NCBI RefSeq assembly: GCF_016862115.1
Contig: NZ_BOMI01000195.1
Span: 1 to 60,896 of the forward strand
DNA: 60,896 nucleotides
Direction of reading: 5' to 3'
From: Paractinoplanes deccanensis
GTDB taxonomy: Bacteria > Actinomycetota > Actinomycetes > Mycobacteriales > Micromonosporaceae
Both the position numbers and the translations under genes were made by a program. Positions 46,217 through 54,450 of this stretch are shown piece after piece. The stretch's first letter is position 1, and every line of letters begins with the position of its first letter. The notes below the pieces were generated by a model. That model had not been told where the DNA came from. It did not search any database and saw nothing but the letters and a program-made list of their open reading frames with translations.

Positions 46217-48475
46217 TCAGTCCATCTCCAGGTGCAGGATGCCACTGCGGGCCCGCAGGACCAGCTTGCCCAGCCGGCGGGGGAGCCGGCTCACCAGGAA
46301 GCTGTCGGCCTGTACGGCGTACGGCGTGCCCTCCTCCGGCGAGGCGAACAGCGCCCAGTTGAGCTCCTCACCGTCGGCCAGGTCGTCCAGTCTCGTCGAC
46401 GCCGTCCACCGTTCGTCGTCGAGGGTGATCTGTGCGGGCGCGTCGATGCCGTCGTCGGAGTTGGGCAGGAACCGGCGCCAGGTGATCCGGCTGTAGTCGG
46501 TGCCGGCCCAGCGGGGGCCGGAGACGGTCAGCCACGTGGCGTCCGGCACGGCCACCACGTCGTCGGCGAAGACCTGGGCCGGGCTCTCGATGAGGTTGAG
46601 GTACATGCCCGGGGAGCGGCTCACCGAGATGACCCGGCCGCCGCGCTCGGCGAGCACGCCACGGTCGAGACCGGTGATCGACATCATGAACTGATTGTTG
46701 CCGTCGTGCATGCGCGGCACCAGCACGGTGCGCAGGAGGAACGGGTCGTCCGGCTCGGTCACGCCGATCAGCTGGTCGAGCGGCACCCGGGCGGTGAAGT
46801 CGTCCATGGCCGTGTGCCGGGTGCGCTGGATCGGCACGTGGATCGCGCCGACCGAGTGGCTGAGCCGCAGCTCCGGCTCCTCGAGCCGGGACGCGAGCCG
46901 GCCGTTGAGCACCAGCTCCTCGCCCTCGACCTCGGCGGTGGTCAGCTCGACCGTGTTGCGCCGGAACTCGAGGAAGACCCGGCCGTCGCCGCCGTTGAGC
47001 GGCTGCACCCACACGTCGCCCACCCAGTCGCCGACCGGGTACTGGAGGCCGCCGGCGGCCAGCACGCCGCGCCGGCGCAGGCCGTGCGAGCGGACCTCGA
47101 CGGTCACGTGCGCCTTCTTGGCCGACTTCGTGACCGAGGCGAGCAGCGTGCGCGGGATGCGGGTGACGAAGCCGACCGGCCGGTCCTCGCCGTGGGTGTC
47201 GTGCTCGACGAGCCGCTCCACCGGCAGGTCGTGCGAGTGCCTGCCCCAGGCGAGCGCCACCCGGATCTCGGACTTGGACGTGGTCGGCAGGTGGGCGATC
47301 TCGGCGGTGCCGTGCAGCACCAGCGCGTCGTCGCTCCACGAGAGGTCGCGCACCGCGGTGCGGACGTCGAGCTCGGTGCGGGGCAGCGTGTAGAGCGACG
47401 ACGACACCTTGGAGCCGTCGCGCAGGCCCGGGTACTGGCCCTCGTACCGCCAGGGGAGCCGCGGGTGCCGCCGGGCCCGGACGCCGCCGCGCAGGCCGCC
47501 GTCGGCGCGGAACCGGGCGAGGTTCTGGAGCAGCTCGGCGTCGCCGCTCTGCAGCGCCTCGTACTCGAGGCGGGCGAAGGTGGACGACTCGGCGAGCACC
47601 GCCGGGTCGAGCCGCCGGCTCAGCCGCTGGCCGAGCGCGAGGAGCGGGGCCACCTCGTGGTCGGCCGCCGACGAGAACGACTGCACGATGGTGGTGAGGT
47701 CGACCGTGGCCAGGTGGCGGTGCACCTCGCCGCGCAGCTCCGGGGCGCGCTTGTCGACGATGTCGAGCACCATCTCGGCCGAGACGACCCGGTCCTCGAT
47801 GTTGGCGAACTGGAACTTGAGCTGGGTGATCGACTCGCCCGACTCGCGCTCACGCCAGTAGTAGACCGGCACGGCGAGGCAGTCGACGGTCACGGCGTCG
47901 ATGTGCGCGCGCAGGGTGACCGGGTAGTCCTCGTACCGGATCGCGGGGAACTGGTATTTGAACTGGTCCCAGAAGGTGCGCCGGTAGACCTTGTTCCACA
48001 CCATGCGGTCGATGGCCAGGCCGGGGTGGTCGAAGACGTGGGTGGCCTTGCGCAGCTTGCCGTAGCCGGCGCGGTGCACGTACGACTGGCGCACGCCGTA
48101 GGTGTTGTTGAACCGCCGCGCGTTGCCGCCGGCCAGCGACGAGGAGGTCTCGTCGAGGGTGCGGACCATGAGCTCGTACGCGTAGCGCGGGATCAGGTCG
48201 TCGCTGTCGACGAAGGTCAGGTACTCGCCCTGCGCGTGCTTGACGCCGGTGTTGCGGGCGGGACCGAGCCCCTGGTTCTCCTGGGTGACGATGCGGAATC
48301 GCGGGTCGTTGGCGCTGTGCGCCCGCGCGATCTCGGCACTGCCGTCCGGTGAGCCGTCGTCGACCAGGATCACCTCGAAGTCGGTGAAGGTCTGCCGCGA
48401 CAGGGAGTCGAGGCAGTCACCGATGTATCGCTCGACGTTGTAGAACGGGACGACGATGCTCAGGCGTGGGGTCAC
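46217..48475 (-). CDS. Family 2 glycosyltransferase with long C-terminal region
   Basis: Protein of 752 aa. Residues 5-230 are a GT-A, family 2 domain: VVPFYNVERYIGDCLDSL, VILVDDGSPDGS (Asp39-Asp40), GLGPARNTGVKHAQGEYL, DSDD at 90-93 as the metal-binding motif, and NKVYRRTFW and RYEDYP near its end, as in TarP/TagE/EpsJ-like transferases. A helical linker follows, then about 400 residues of beta-rich domains with no recognised name. No membrane helix, so it acts at the inner face. GTG at 48475 has GAGGAAG upstream. It heads the operon with paralogue B and the methyltransferase-like gene; a PHO-box-like site lies 125 bp upstream. Confidence 0.88.
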   Translation of the reverse strand: MTPRLSIVVPFYNVERYIGDCLDSLSRQTFTDFEVILVDDGSPDGSAEIARAHSANDPRFRIVTQENQGLGPARNTGVKHAQGEYLTFVDSDDLIPRYAYELMVRTLDETSSSLAGGNARRFNNTYGVRQSYVHRAGYGKLRKATHVFDHPGLAIDRMVWNKVYRRTFWDQFKYQFPAIRYEDYPVTLRAHIDAVTVDCLAVPVYYWRERESGESITQLKFQFANIEDRVVSAEMVLDIVDKRAPELRGEVHRHLATVDLTTIVQSFSSAADHEVAPLLALGQRLSRRLDPAVLAESSTFARLEYEALQSGDAELLQNLARFRADGGLRGGVRARRHPRLPWRYEGQYPGLRDGSKVSSSLYTLPRTELDVRTAVRDLSWSDDALVLHGTAEIAHLPTTSKSEIRVALAWGRHSHDLPVERLVEHDTHGEDRPVGFVTRIPRTLLASVTKSAKKAHVTVEVRSHGLRRRGVLAAGGLQYPVGDWVGDVWVQPLNGGDGRVFLEFRRNTVELTTAEVEGEELVLNGRLASRLEEPELRLSHSVGAIHVPIQRTRHTAMDDFTARVPLDQLIGVTEPDDPFLLRTVLVPRMHDGNNQFMMSITGLDRGVLAERGGRVISVSRSPGMYLNLIESPAQVFADDVVAVPDATWLTVSGPRWAGTDYSRITWRRFLPNSDDGIDAPAQITLDDERWTASTRLDDLADGEELNWALFASPEEGTPYAVQADSFLVSRLPRRLGKLVLRARSGILHLEMD

Positions 48476-48799
48476 CTCGCTTCCTCACCGGGACGTGGCA
48501 CGGACGGTGAGCGATGGAGCTGCAGCATGACACCAGTTCCTGCGAGGGGCGCGGACGACTTGGCGATGCTCCCTGCCCCAGGAAGACGAAACCAGATCCT
48601 GAAGATGAACTTCAGGTGAACTTATGAGGGTGCGGGGGTGAAGTGTGGCGTACATATGCATAGACATCCGATAAGCCGGTTTTGTTATTGGCTGCGTTTC
48701 CCGTCCGTTTGGACCTTCCTGTGCGGCACATCGGCCCGCACCCCGCCCGGCTGCAGTTCGAGCGGGGCGCGGGCCGACGCATCGCCCGGCGCGGCCGGG
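48476..48799. other. 324-bp promoter region of the GT2 operon
   Basis: Between matB's end and the GT2 start. Contains the PHO-box/hairpin at 48598-48621 and an A/T-rich stretch at 48640-48695 (ACATATGCATAGACATCC, GGTTTTGTTATTGGC), unusually low in GC for this genome, which may be part of the promoter. No gene. Confidence 0.6.
48600..48621 (-). promoter_or_regulatory. Candidate PHO box (two 11-bp direct repeats)
   Basis: On the minus strand GTTCACCTGAA is followed directly by GTTCATCTTCA, matching the 11-nt direct-repeat-unit consensus known for PhoP in Streptomyces (GTTCACC core). The same bases also form a perfect 7-bp inverted repeat CCTGAAG-N5-CTTCAGG (48598-48616), so another regulator is possible. 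Confidence 0.5.
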
Positions 48800-51253
48800 C
48801 TACCCGGTGCGGACCGGGCCGGAACCGCCACCCGGGGGCGAGCCGGCTGACGGGAGGTCGTAGGGGTCGAGCTCCGCAGGATTCGGATCGGCGGAGTCCA
48901 GGTCGTCCCGGGCCTGCTGGGACGGCACCACCGGCCGCGCCACCGCCCGGCCGGACGCCGGATGCAGGTCGGTGCGCGTCTGCGCCAGCGTCGAGGGCCA
49001 CGTGTCCACCGCGGGGGCCACCTCGCCGCCCGGCGCCACCGGCACCGCCTCGGCACGCGCGCCGAGCCCGGCGCGGTGCAGCTTGTGCCAGCGCAGCCGC
49101 CCGCCGGTCAGCGCTGTGGTCGCCGACTGCATCAGGACCAGGTACATCAACTGCCGGTACGCGAACTGCTGGAGCGGCAGGCGCCACAGCGGCCTGAGCG
49201 ACTCCTTGTCGAAGCGGAACGCCACGGCCGCGGTGAACAACTGGAGGGCCAGCATGCCGACCCAGGCGACCACGGTCTCCTCGAGCTCCCAGAAGACCAG
49301 GCCGTAGACGAGCATGATGTCGACCACGGGCGCGAGCATCGGCAGCGCGACCCCGAACAGCGCCAGGAACGGCAGCCCGACCCGCCCGAAGCGGCCCGAC
49401 GGGCCCGCGTCCCACAGCGCCCGGCGGTGCTTCCACATCGCCTGCATGGTCCCGTAGCTCCAGCGGTACCGCTGCCGGTAGAGCTGCTCGAGCGTGGCGG
49501 GCGCCTCGGTCCACGCCTTCGCGTTCTCCGCGTACACGACCTTCCAGCCCGCCCGCAGCAGCGCGATCGTGACGTCGGTGTCCTCGGCCAGCGTCTCGTC
49601 GCTGACCCCGCCGACCTGGGCCAGCGCCTCGCGGCGGAACGCGCCGATCGCGCCGGGCACGGTCGGCATGCAGCCGAGCACCTCGTACAGCCGCCGGTCC
49701 AGGTTGAAGCCGATCACGTACTCGATGTGCTGCCAGGCGGCGACCATCCGCTCGCGGTTGCCCACCTTGACGTTGCCGGCGATCGCGCCGACTTGGGGAT
49801 CGGCGAACGGCTGCACCAGCTCGCGGATCGAGTCCGGCTCGAAGATCGTGTCGCCGTCGACCGTGACGATCAGGTCGTGCTTGGCGAGCGCCACGCCGGT
49901 GTTGAGCGCGTTCGCCTTGCCGCCGTTGGGCACGCGCACCACCCGCACGTTCGGCAGCCGCATCCGCTCCACCAGGGCGGCCGTGCCGTCGGTCGAGCCG
50001 TCGTCGACGACCACCACCTCGATGTCCGGGTAGTCGCCGCCGGCCAGCGAGCGGACGGCCGCCTCGATGCCCTCCTTCTCGTTGTAGGCGGGCACGATCA
50101 CCGACACCGGCTCGACCACCGGCGGGCCCCAGCTCCAGTCCGGCCTGCGGCGCTGCCGGGCATGCCGGGTCGCGAGGAGCAGGAGCAGCGCCGTACGCCC
50201 GATCGTCAGCGCCCCGACCACCAGGAACAGGCCGGCGATCACCCACACGAGCCCGTCGGCGAGGCGGACCGTCCAGATCACCGCCGAGCCGCGCCACACG
50301 TCGCTGCCGGCGGCCTCCGGGTTCTCCGCGAGCAGCGGAACGGGCGCGGCCTTGTTCTCGGCGGCCCTGTTGCTCTCGGTGATCGTCCCGTTGAGACCTT
50401 CGGTGACCGTGGTGAAGCGGTAGCCGCGGGCCTGCATCATCGGGATGTACCGCTCGAGCGCCTGGACCGTCTGCGCCCGGTCGCCGCCGGCGTCGTGGAA
50501 CAGCACGACCGCGGAGGCGTCGCCGGACGGGGTCGCGTTCCGGACGATCCGCTCGGGGCCGGGCAGCCGCCAGTCCTCGCTGTCGAGGTCGTTGACGACG
50601 ATCAGATAACCCTGCTTGCCGGCGTCCTTGATGATCTTCCAGTTGGTCTCGTCGATCGCGTTCGTCTTGGACGAGTACGGGAAGCGCGCCAGGTTGGTGT
50701 GCACGCCGGTGGCGCGGGCGATCGCGACCTGCGTCTGCGACAGCTCCAGGTTGCGCCGCCACGGCGCGATCAGCTGCATGTTGGGGTGGGTGAACGTGTG
50801 CAGGCCCAGCTCGTTGCCCTCGTCGGTGATCCGCTTGGCGAGCTCGGGGTTGCGGGAGACCTCGGAGCCGACGACGAAGAACGTGCCGTGCGCGTTGTGC
50901 CGCCGCAGCACGTCGAGGACCCGGGGCGTCCAGGTGGGGTCGGGGCCGTCGTCGAAGGTCAGCGCGATGGTCTTGGCGGGCATGCGGCTGGTGCTCTCCT
51001 GCCCGCCGGTGGTGTTGATGACCGGCCCGCCCTCGAGGATCTCCCGCGGGACGCCGGCCTGGTCGCCCACCTCGGTCTCGGCGTGGTCGCCCTTGAACTC
51101 GGCGTTCACGTACGCCTGCACGACGAGCACGGCGACGAAGACGCCGAGCAGCAGCGTGCCGAGCAGGACGCGCGGGGCGGGCAGCAGCCGGCGGCGGACG
51201 GGGCCGCGGCCCCGGGTGCGGGCGCGGCGGAGGGGCATGACGGGAGGGGTCAC
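48800..51253 (-). CDS. matB: Bifunctional polysaccharide deacetylase / GT2 synthase (MatB-like)
   Basis: Membrane protein of 817 aa fusing a NodB-type N-deacetylase and a processive GT2. N-terminal helix about 28-48; deacetylase 92-300 with TFDDGPDP (Asp101, Asp102), the metal His152 and His156 in HTFTH; a further helix pair about 328-372; GT2 about 385-620 with VIVPAYNEKEG, VVDDGST, VTVDGDTIF, EDTDV and the QRYRW processivity motif; C-terminal helices and a Pro-rich tail. This layout matches Streptomyces MatB, which makes a PNAG-like (poly-GlcNAc) matrix on hyphae. Its GTG overlaps the upstream gene by 4 bp. Confidence 0.9.
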   Translation of the reverse strand: MTPPVMPLRRARTRGRGPVRRRLLPAPRVLLGTLLLGVFVAVLVVQAYVNAEFKGDHAETEVGDQAGVPREILEGGPVINTTGGQESTSRMPAKTIALTFDDGPDPTWTPRVLDVLRRHNAHGTFFVVGSEVSRNPELAKRITDEGNELGLHTFTHPNMQLIAPWRRNLELSQTQVAIARATGVHTNLARFPYSSKTNAIDETNWKIIKDAGKQGYLIVVNDLDSEDWRLPGPERIVRNATPSGDASAVVLFHDAGGDRAQTVQALERYIPMMQARGYRFTTVTEGLNGTITESNRAAENKAAPVPLLAENPEAAGSDVWRGSAVIWTVRLADGLVWVIAGLFLVVGALTIGRTALLLLLATRHARQRRRPDWSWGPPVVEPVSVIVPAYNEKEGIEAAVRSLAGGDYPDIEVVVVDDGSTDGTAALVERMRLPNVRVVRVPNGGKANALNTGVALAKHDLIVTVDGDTIFEPDSIRELVQPFADPQVGAIAGNVKVGNRERMVAAWQHIEYVIGFNLDRRLYEVLGCMPTVPGAIGAFRREALAQVGGVSDETLAEDTDVTIALLRAGWKVVYAENAKAWTEAPATLEQLYRQRYRWSYGTMQAMWKHRRALWDAGPSGRFGRVGLPFLALFGVALPMLAPVVDIMLVYGLVFWELEETVVAWVGMLALQLFTAAVAFRFDKESLRPLWRLPLQQFAYRQLMYLVLMQSATTALTGGRLRWHKLHRAGLGARAEAVPVAPGGEVAPAVDTWPSTLAQTRTDLHPASGRAVARPVVPSQQARDDLDSADPNPAELDPYDLPSAGSPPGGGSGPVRTG

Positions 51254-52278
51254 GAAAGCACCTTGGTGGTCAGGGTGGTGAGAGCGGTCGTGAGGACGCC
51301 GGTGGGGGGTTCGGGGGCGGGCGGGGTGCTCGTCCCGGAGTCCGCGTTGCTGGAGCCGGAACTGGAGCTGGAGCCGGAACCGCTGCCCGATGTCGAGCCG
51401 GAGCTGCCGCCTGAGCCGCCGCTGGTGCTGCCGCTCGTGCTGCTGGTGCTGCCGCCGCTGGTGCCGCCGCTCGTGCTGCTGCCGCCGGTGCCACCGCTGC
51501 TGCCGCTTGTGCTGCCGCTGCCGCTGCTCGTGCCGGTGCCGCCGCCTGAGCCGCCGCTGGTGCTGCCGCCGGACGTGGTGCCTGTTCCGGCTCCAGAGCC
51601 GGACGAGCCCGAGCCGCTGGGGCCCGGGCTCGCTTCGCCGTCGACGGTCGTGCCGCCTCCGCTGCCGCCGCCTGTCCCGCCCGTGCCTCCACCGGTGCCT
51701 CCGCCGATCGGTGGCGGCACCGGCGCCGGCGGCGTGGTGGTGGGCGGCGTGGTGGTCGGCTTGGTCGTCGTCGGCGTGGTGGGCGGGGTGGTGGTGCCGG
51801 ACTCCAGCGGCCGCGTGGTGGTCGGCTTGGGCGCCGGGGTGGGCTTCGTGGTCCTCGTGGGCTTGGGAGTGCCCGACGGCGTCCGGGAGGGCGTCACCCG
51901 AGCGGACTCCAGCCGGGGCACGGGCCGGCGCTCGGGCGTCCGGCGGGCCTCGGCCACGAAGACGGCGGTCGTCTTCTGGGCCGGTGTCGGCGTCGGGCTC
52001 GGCGGGGCCGGTGGCTTGGTCTCCTCCTCCGGATCCTCCAGCCCGGGCAGCGGCAGCACCGCGCTGGAGCGGACGGGACCGCCGGCCAGGCTCACGCTGA
52101 TCAGGCCGCCGTACAGCATGACCACCGCGCCGAAGGCGTAGGCGAGCCGCCGCAACAACCGGCTGCGACGCCCCGTGGTGTCCACGAACACCGGTGCGGG
52201 CTGCGCCACGGAGATCACCTCGGTCTCGAGGCTCTCGGGCGCGGCGAATTGCGGGTTTTCTGGCTCGTGCGAAGTCAC
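51250..52278 (-). CDS. Membrane-anchored Pro/Thr and Gly/Ser-rich protein (MatA position)
   Basis: Protein of 342 aa. Cytoplasmic N-terminus of about 40 residues, a single membrane helix (LAYAFGAVVMLYGGLISVSL, about 45-64), a Pro/Thr-rich stretch about 85-190, then a Gly/Ser/Thr-rich run to about 315. The outside part is low complexity and looks like a wall-spanning stalk. It is translated together with the deacetylase/GT2 gene (GTGA overlap) and occupies the place of matA in Streptomyces, but I cannot show homology from the low-complexity part. GTG at 52278 has TAAGCT 6 nt upstream. Confidence 0.72.
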   Translation of the reverse strand: MTSHEPENPQFAAPESLETEVISVAQPAPVFVDTTGRRSRLLRRLAYAFGAVVMLYGGLISVSLAGGPVRSSAVLPLPGLEDPEEETKPPAPPSPTPTPAQKTTAVFVAEARRTPERRPVPRLESARVTPSRTPSGTPKPTRTTKPTPAPKPTTTRPLESGTTTPPTTPTTTKPTTTPPTTTPPAPVPPPIGGGTGGGTGGTGGGSGGGTTVDGEASPGPSGSGSSGSGAGTGTTSGGSTSGGSGGGTGTSSGSGSTSGSSGGTGGSSTSGGTSGGSTSSTSGSTSGGSGGSSGSTSGSGSGSSSSSGSSNADSGTSTPPAPEPPTGVLTTALTTLTTKVLS

Positions 52279-52284
52279 GCGGCG

Positions 52285-52290
52285 AGCTTA
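52285..52290 (-). promoter_or_regulatory. Leaderless -10 element (TAAGCT) of matA-position gene
   Basis: Minus-strand TAAGCT ends 6 nt before GTG at 52278 and is preceded by an A/T-rich run (CATAAATATTTT). Confidence 0.5.
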
Positions 52291-52372
52291 AAAATATTTA
52301 TGGCGATCTTGAGCGTGCTCACTCGCGCGGGTGACGGATGATCGCCGCACGGAAATCAACCGAAATGATGAG

Positions 52373-52387
52373 GGTCAACGTTTGACC
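52373..52387. promoter_or_regulatory. Palindrome GGTCAA-N3-TTGACC
   Basis: Perfect 6-bp arms around a 3-nt centre, about 95 bp upstream of the matA-position start. Candidate operator; regulator unknown. Confidence 0.4.
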
Positions 52388-52483
52388 AGATGGGGGCCGG
52401 TATGTGCCGCTCGGAAAGGCAACGCCCTGAGCAGCGGCGCAATGGCGAATGGATCGAGGTTACGCGAGTTCGGAGAACCGTTA

Positions 52484-52503
52484 ACTGTCGCTTTACCGAC
52501 AGT
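52484..52503. other. Hairpin ACTGTCG-CTTTAC-CGACAGT in A/T-rich island
   Basis: Perfect 7-bp stem with a 6-nt loop, the largest of three small hairpins between 52484 and 52546 in a region much lower in GC than its surroundings. Possible regulatory RNA element. Confidence 0.4.
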
Positions 52504-52672
52504 GAAAGAGGCTAAAAGCCGAAGCCTATTCACAAGGCATTATGCCCAGACTAAAGGAAAATACAGTGCTTTGTCCGTTTTGTCGAACGACCCCGTGCAG
52601 CCGTGATCGAAATTTGAAACTCCGGAGCGTGACCCGTTGTGCCTGACATCGGCGGTCGTTAAGCTTCTTGGT

Positions 52673-52720
52673 GCGCGCCCCTATCGCCCGCTTCCCCCGT
52701 GGCAGGCGATCGGGGCGCGC
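52673..52720 (-). terminator. Long stem-loop after the mannosyltransferase gene
   Basis: A 16-bp stem with one mismatch (52673-52688 with 52705-52720), 16-nt loop, 74 bp after the stop of the minus-strand pmt. No U run on that strand; the plus side is followed by TCTTGCTTTCC. Confidence 0.55.
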
Positions 52721-52793
52721 TCTTGCTTTCCGGCGCTCGAGACGACTCGCGCCGGCAGTGCCTCAGCACCACCGGCGCGGCGAGGGCCCGGGC

Positions 52794-54374
52794 CTAGATC
52801 CAGCGGCCGCCCAACCACATTCGTTGCGACCAGCTCTCGTACGGAATGAGCTGCCCCACGAAGACGGGATAGAAGTAGGCGAAGCAGAGCGCCACCACGA
52901 CCACGTAGGCCGTGACCACGATGGTGCCGATCAGCTGTCTGTCCGTGCGGGCCGGCCCGGTGGCCGTGCCCTGCTGCGGCGTCATGACGGCGCCGAGGAC
53001 ATAGACCACCGCCAGGATCAGGAACGGCAGCGCCGGCAGCACGTAGAACGAGAACATCGTCCGGCCGTCCTTGATGGCGTAGTAGAACCACGGCAGGATG
53101 CCGGCGACCGCGCCGGTGCCGATGGCCCACGCGCGCCAGTCGCGGCGGGCGAAGCCGAACCAGACCAGGGCGGCCAGCGCGGGCAGGAACGACCACCACA
53201 GGATCGGCGTGCCCAGCAGCAGGACCTCGCGGGCGCAGCTCGCCGCGCCGCAGTTGCCGGTGTTGCCCCAGTAGAAGGCGACCGGCCGGCCCAGCAGCAG
53301 CCACTGCCACGGCCACGACTGGTAGACGTGGCGCTCGGTCAGCCCACTGTGGAACTTGTACGCCTCGGAGTGGTAGTGCCACAGGTTGAGCAGCGCGCCG
53401 ATGACCGGCGGCTCGCTCATCCCGTTCGCCTCGCGGTAGTGCCGGAAATAGCCGTCGTCGGTGACGAACCAGCCGGTCCACGCCGCCAGGTAGATCACGA
53501 AGCTGATCGCCAGGGTCAGCAGCAGCCAGCCGACGTCGCCGATGATGCCGGCCAGGAACGGCCCGCGGATGCCGGCCGAGCGGCGCGCCTGCACCCGCCA
53601 GACGATCACCAGCGCGGCGAAGAACGGCGCGAACGCCAGCGCGCTCCACTTCACGCCGCAGGCCATGCCGAACGTGACCCCCGAGACCAGCAGCCACCAC
53701 GGCACGATGCGCGGCACGGCCGGCGTCTTCTCGGGGTCGAACCCGTTCTCCAGCGCGCGCAGCATGCCGCGCCGGTAGTGGTCACGGTCGAGCACGATCG
53801 CGGCGAACGTCATGAGGACGAACAGGCCGAGGAAGATGTCGAGCAGCGACGTGCGGGACAGCACCAGCTGGAAGCCGTCCAGCGTCATCAGCAGGCCCGC
53901 CAGCCCGGCGAGCAGCACCGAGTGGAAGAGCCGGTAGGCGACCCGGATCAGCACCAGGATCATCAGCGTGCCGGCGATGGCGGGCATGAACCGCCAGCCC
54001 AGCTCGGTGTTGCCCCAGATGAGCTCGCCGACCGAGATGAGCCACTTGCCGAGCGGCGGATGCACCACGTAGGCCGGGCCGTTGGTCTTCTCGTCCCATT
54101 CGACGCCGTGCTGGAGCATGTCCCAGGCGTCGGTCGGGTAGTAGACCTCGTCGAAGATGTAGCCCTTCGGGCTGCTGACCCCGTTGAGCCGCAGGATGCC
54201 CGCGATCGCCACGATGACGGCGGTGACGAGCCACGAGTGCGGGTTGAGCCAGTTGTCGAGGCCGGACAGCCGCCGCCGGACGATCTCGGGAACCGCGCGC
54301 AGCCCACCGGTCTCCGGCTCCGCCGCGGGCGGTTCCGGGGTGAGCTCTTTCTCCGCTGTCGCCGCCGTAGTCAC
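52794..54374 (-). CDS. pmt: Protein O-mannosyltransferase (GT39)
   Basis: Polytopic membrane enzyme of 526 aa that transfers mannose from polyprenyl-phosphate mannose to exported proteins. The first loop holds FDEVYYPTDAWDML with the catalytic Asp-Glu pair, then PPLGKWLIS, LTLDGFQLVLSRTSLLDIFL-type segment (MTLDGFQLVLSRTSLLDI), and a C-terminal WPWQWLLLGRPVAFY motif; 10-11 helices. It corresponds to M. tuberculosis Rv1002c, and rsmI lies next to it in the same divergent arrangement. GTG at 54374 has TACGAT 6 nt upstream, which sets the start. Confidence 0.93.
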   Translation of the reverse strand: MTTAATAEKELTPEPPAAEPETGGLRAVPEIVRRRLSGLDNWLNPHSWLVTAVIVAIAGILRLNGVSSPKGYIFDEVYYPTDAWDMLQHGVEWDEKTNGPAYVVHPPLGKWLISVGELIWGNTELGWRFMPAIAGTLMILVLIRVAYRLFHSVLLAGLAGLLMTLDGFQLVLSRTSLLDIFLGLFVLMTFAAIVLDRDHYRRGMLRALENGFDPEKTPAVPRIVPWWLLVSGVTFGMACGVKWSALAFAPFFAALVIVWRVQARRSAGIRGPFLAGIIGDVGWLLLTLAISFVIYLAAWTGWFVTDDGYFRHYREANGMSEPPVIGALLNLWHYHSEAYKFHSGLTERHVYQSWPWQWLLLGRPVAFYWGNTGNCGAASCAREVLLLGTPILWWSFLPALAALVWFGFARRDWRAWAIGTGAVAGILPWFYYAIKDGRTMFSFYVLPALPFLILAVVYVLGAVMTPQQGTATGPARTDRQLIGTIVVTAYVVVVALCFAYFYPVFVGQLIPYESWSQRMWLGGRWI

Positions 54375-54380
54375 CCCGCG

Positions 54381-54386
54381 ATCGTA
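54381..54386 (-). promoter_or_regulatory. Leaderless -10 element (TACGAT) of pmt
   Basis: Minus-strand TACGAT ends 6 nt before GTG at 54374. Confidence 0.5.
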
Positions 54387-54450
54387 GAAGGTGGGCCTGA
54401 GAGGCGGCGCCTGCCGTCGCCGTGACCCGTCATGTGATGGACTTTCCGGC

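Larger units (their letters stand above)
52279..52793. other. 515-bp intergenic region with A/T-rich, hairpin-rich island
   Basis: Upstream of the matA-position gene and downstream of the mannosyltransferase gene. It holds the leaderless promoter (52285), an operator-like palindrome (52373), a low-GC stretch with three perfect small hairpins (52484-52503, 52510-52520, 52536-52546), and a long stem-loop (52673-52720). A plus-strand frame of 91 codons (52331-52606) has no ribosome site and no family. Confidence 0.6.

Noticed and set aside
46211..48352. Long plus-strand open frame opposite the GT2 gene
   Set aside because: Composition of a shadow frame; the minus strand has the DSDD and other GT2 motifs.
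48962..52141. Very long plus-strand open frame (over 1000 codons) across the matAB-like genes
   Set aside because: It is His/Arg/Gly/Val-rich with no domain, while the minus strand encodes clear NodB and GT2 motifs; a GC-rich shadow frame.
52331..52606. Plus-strand 91-codon frame in the A/T-rich island
   Set aside because: No ribosome site, no codon bias, and it runs through the hairpins; a structured non-coding element seems likelier.
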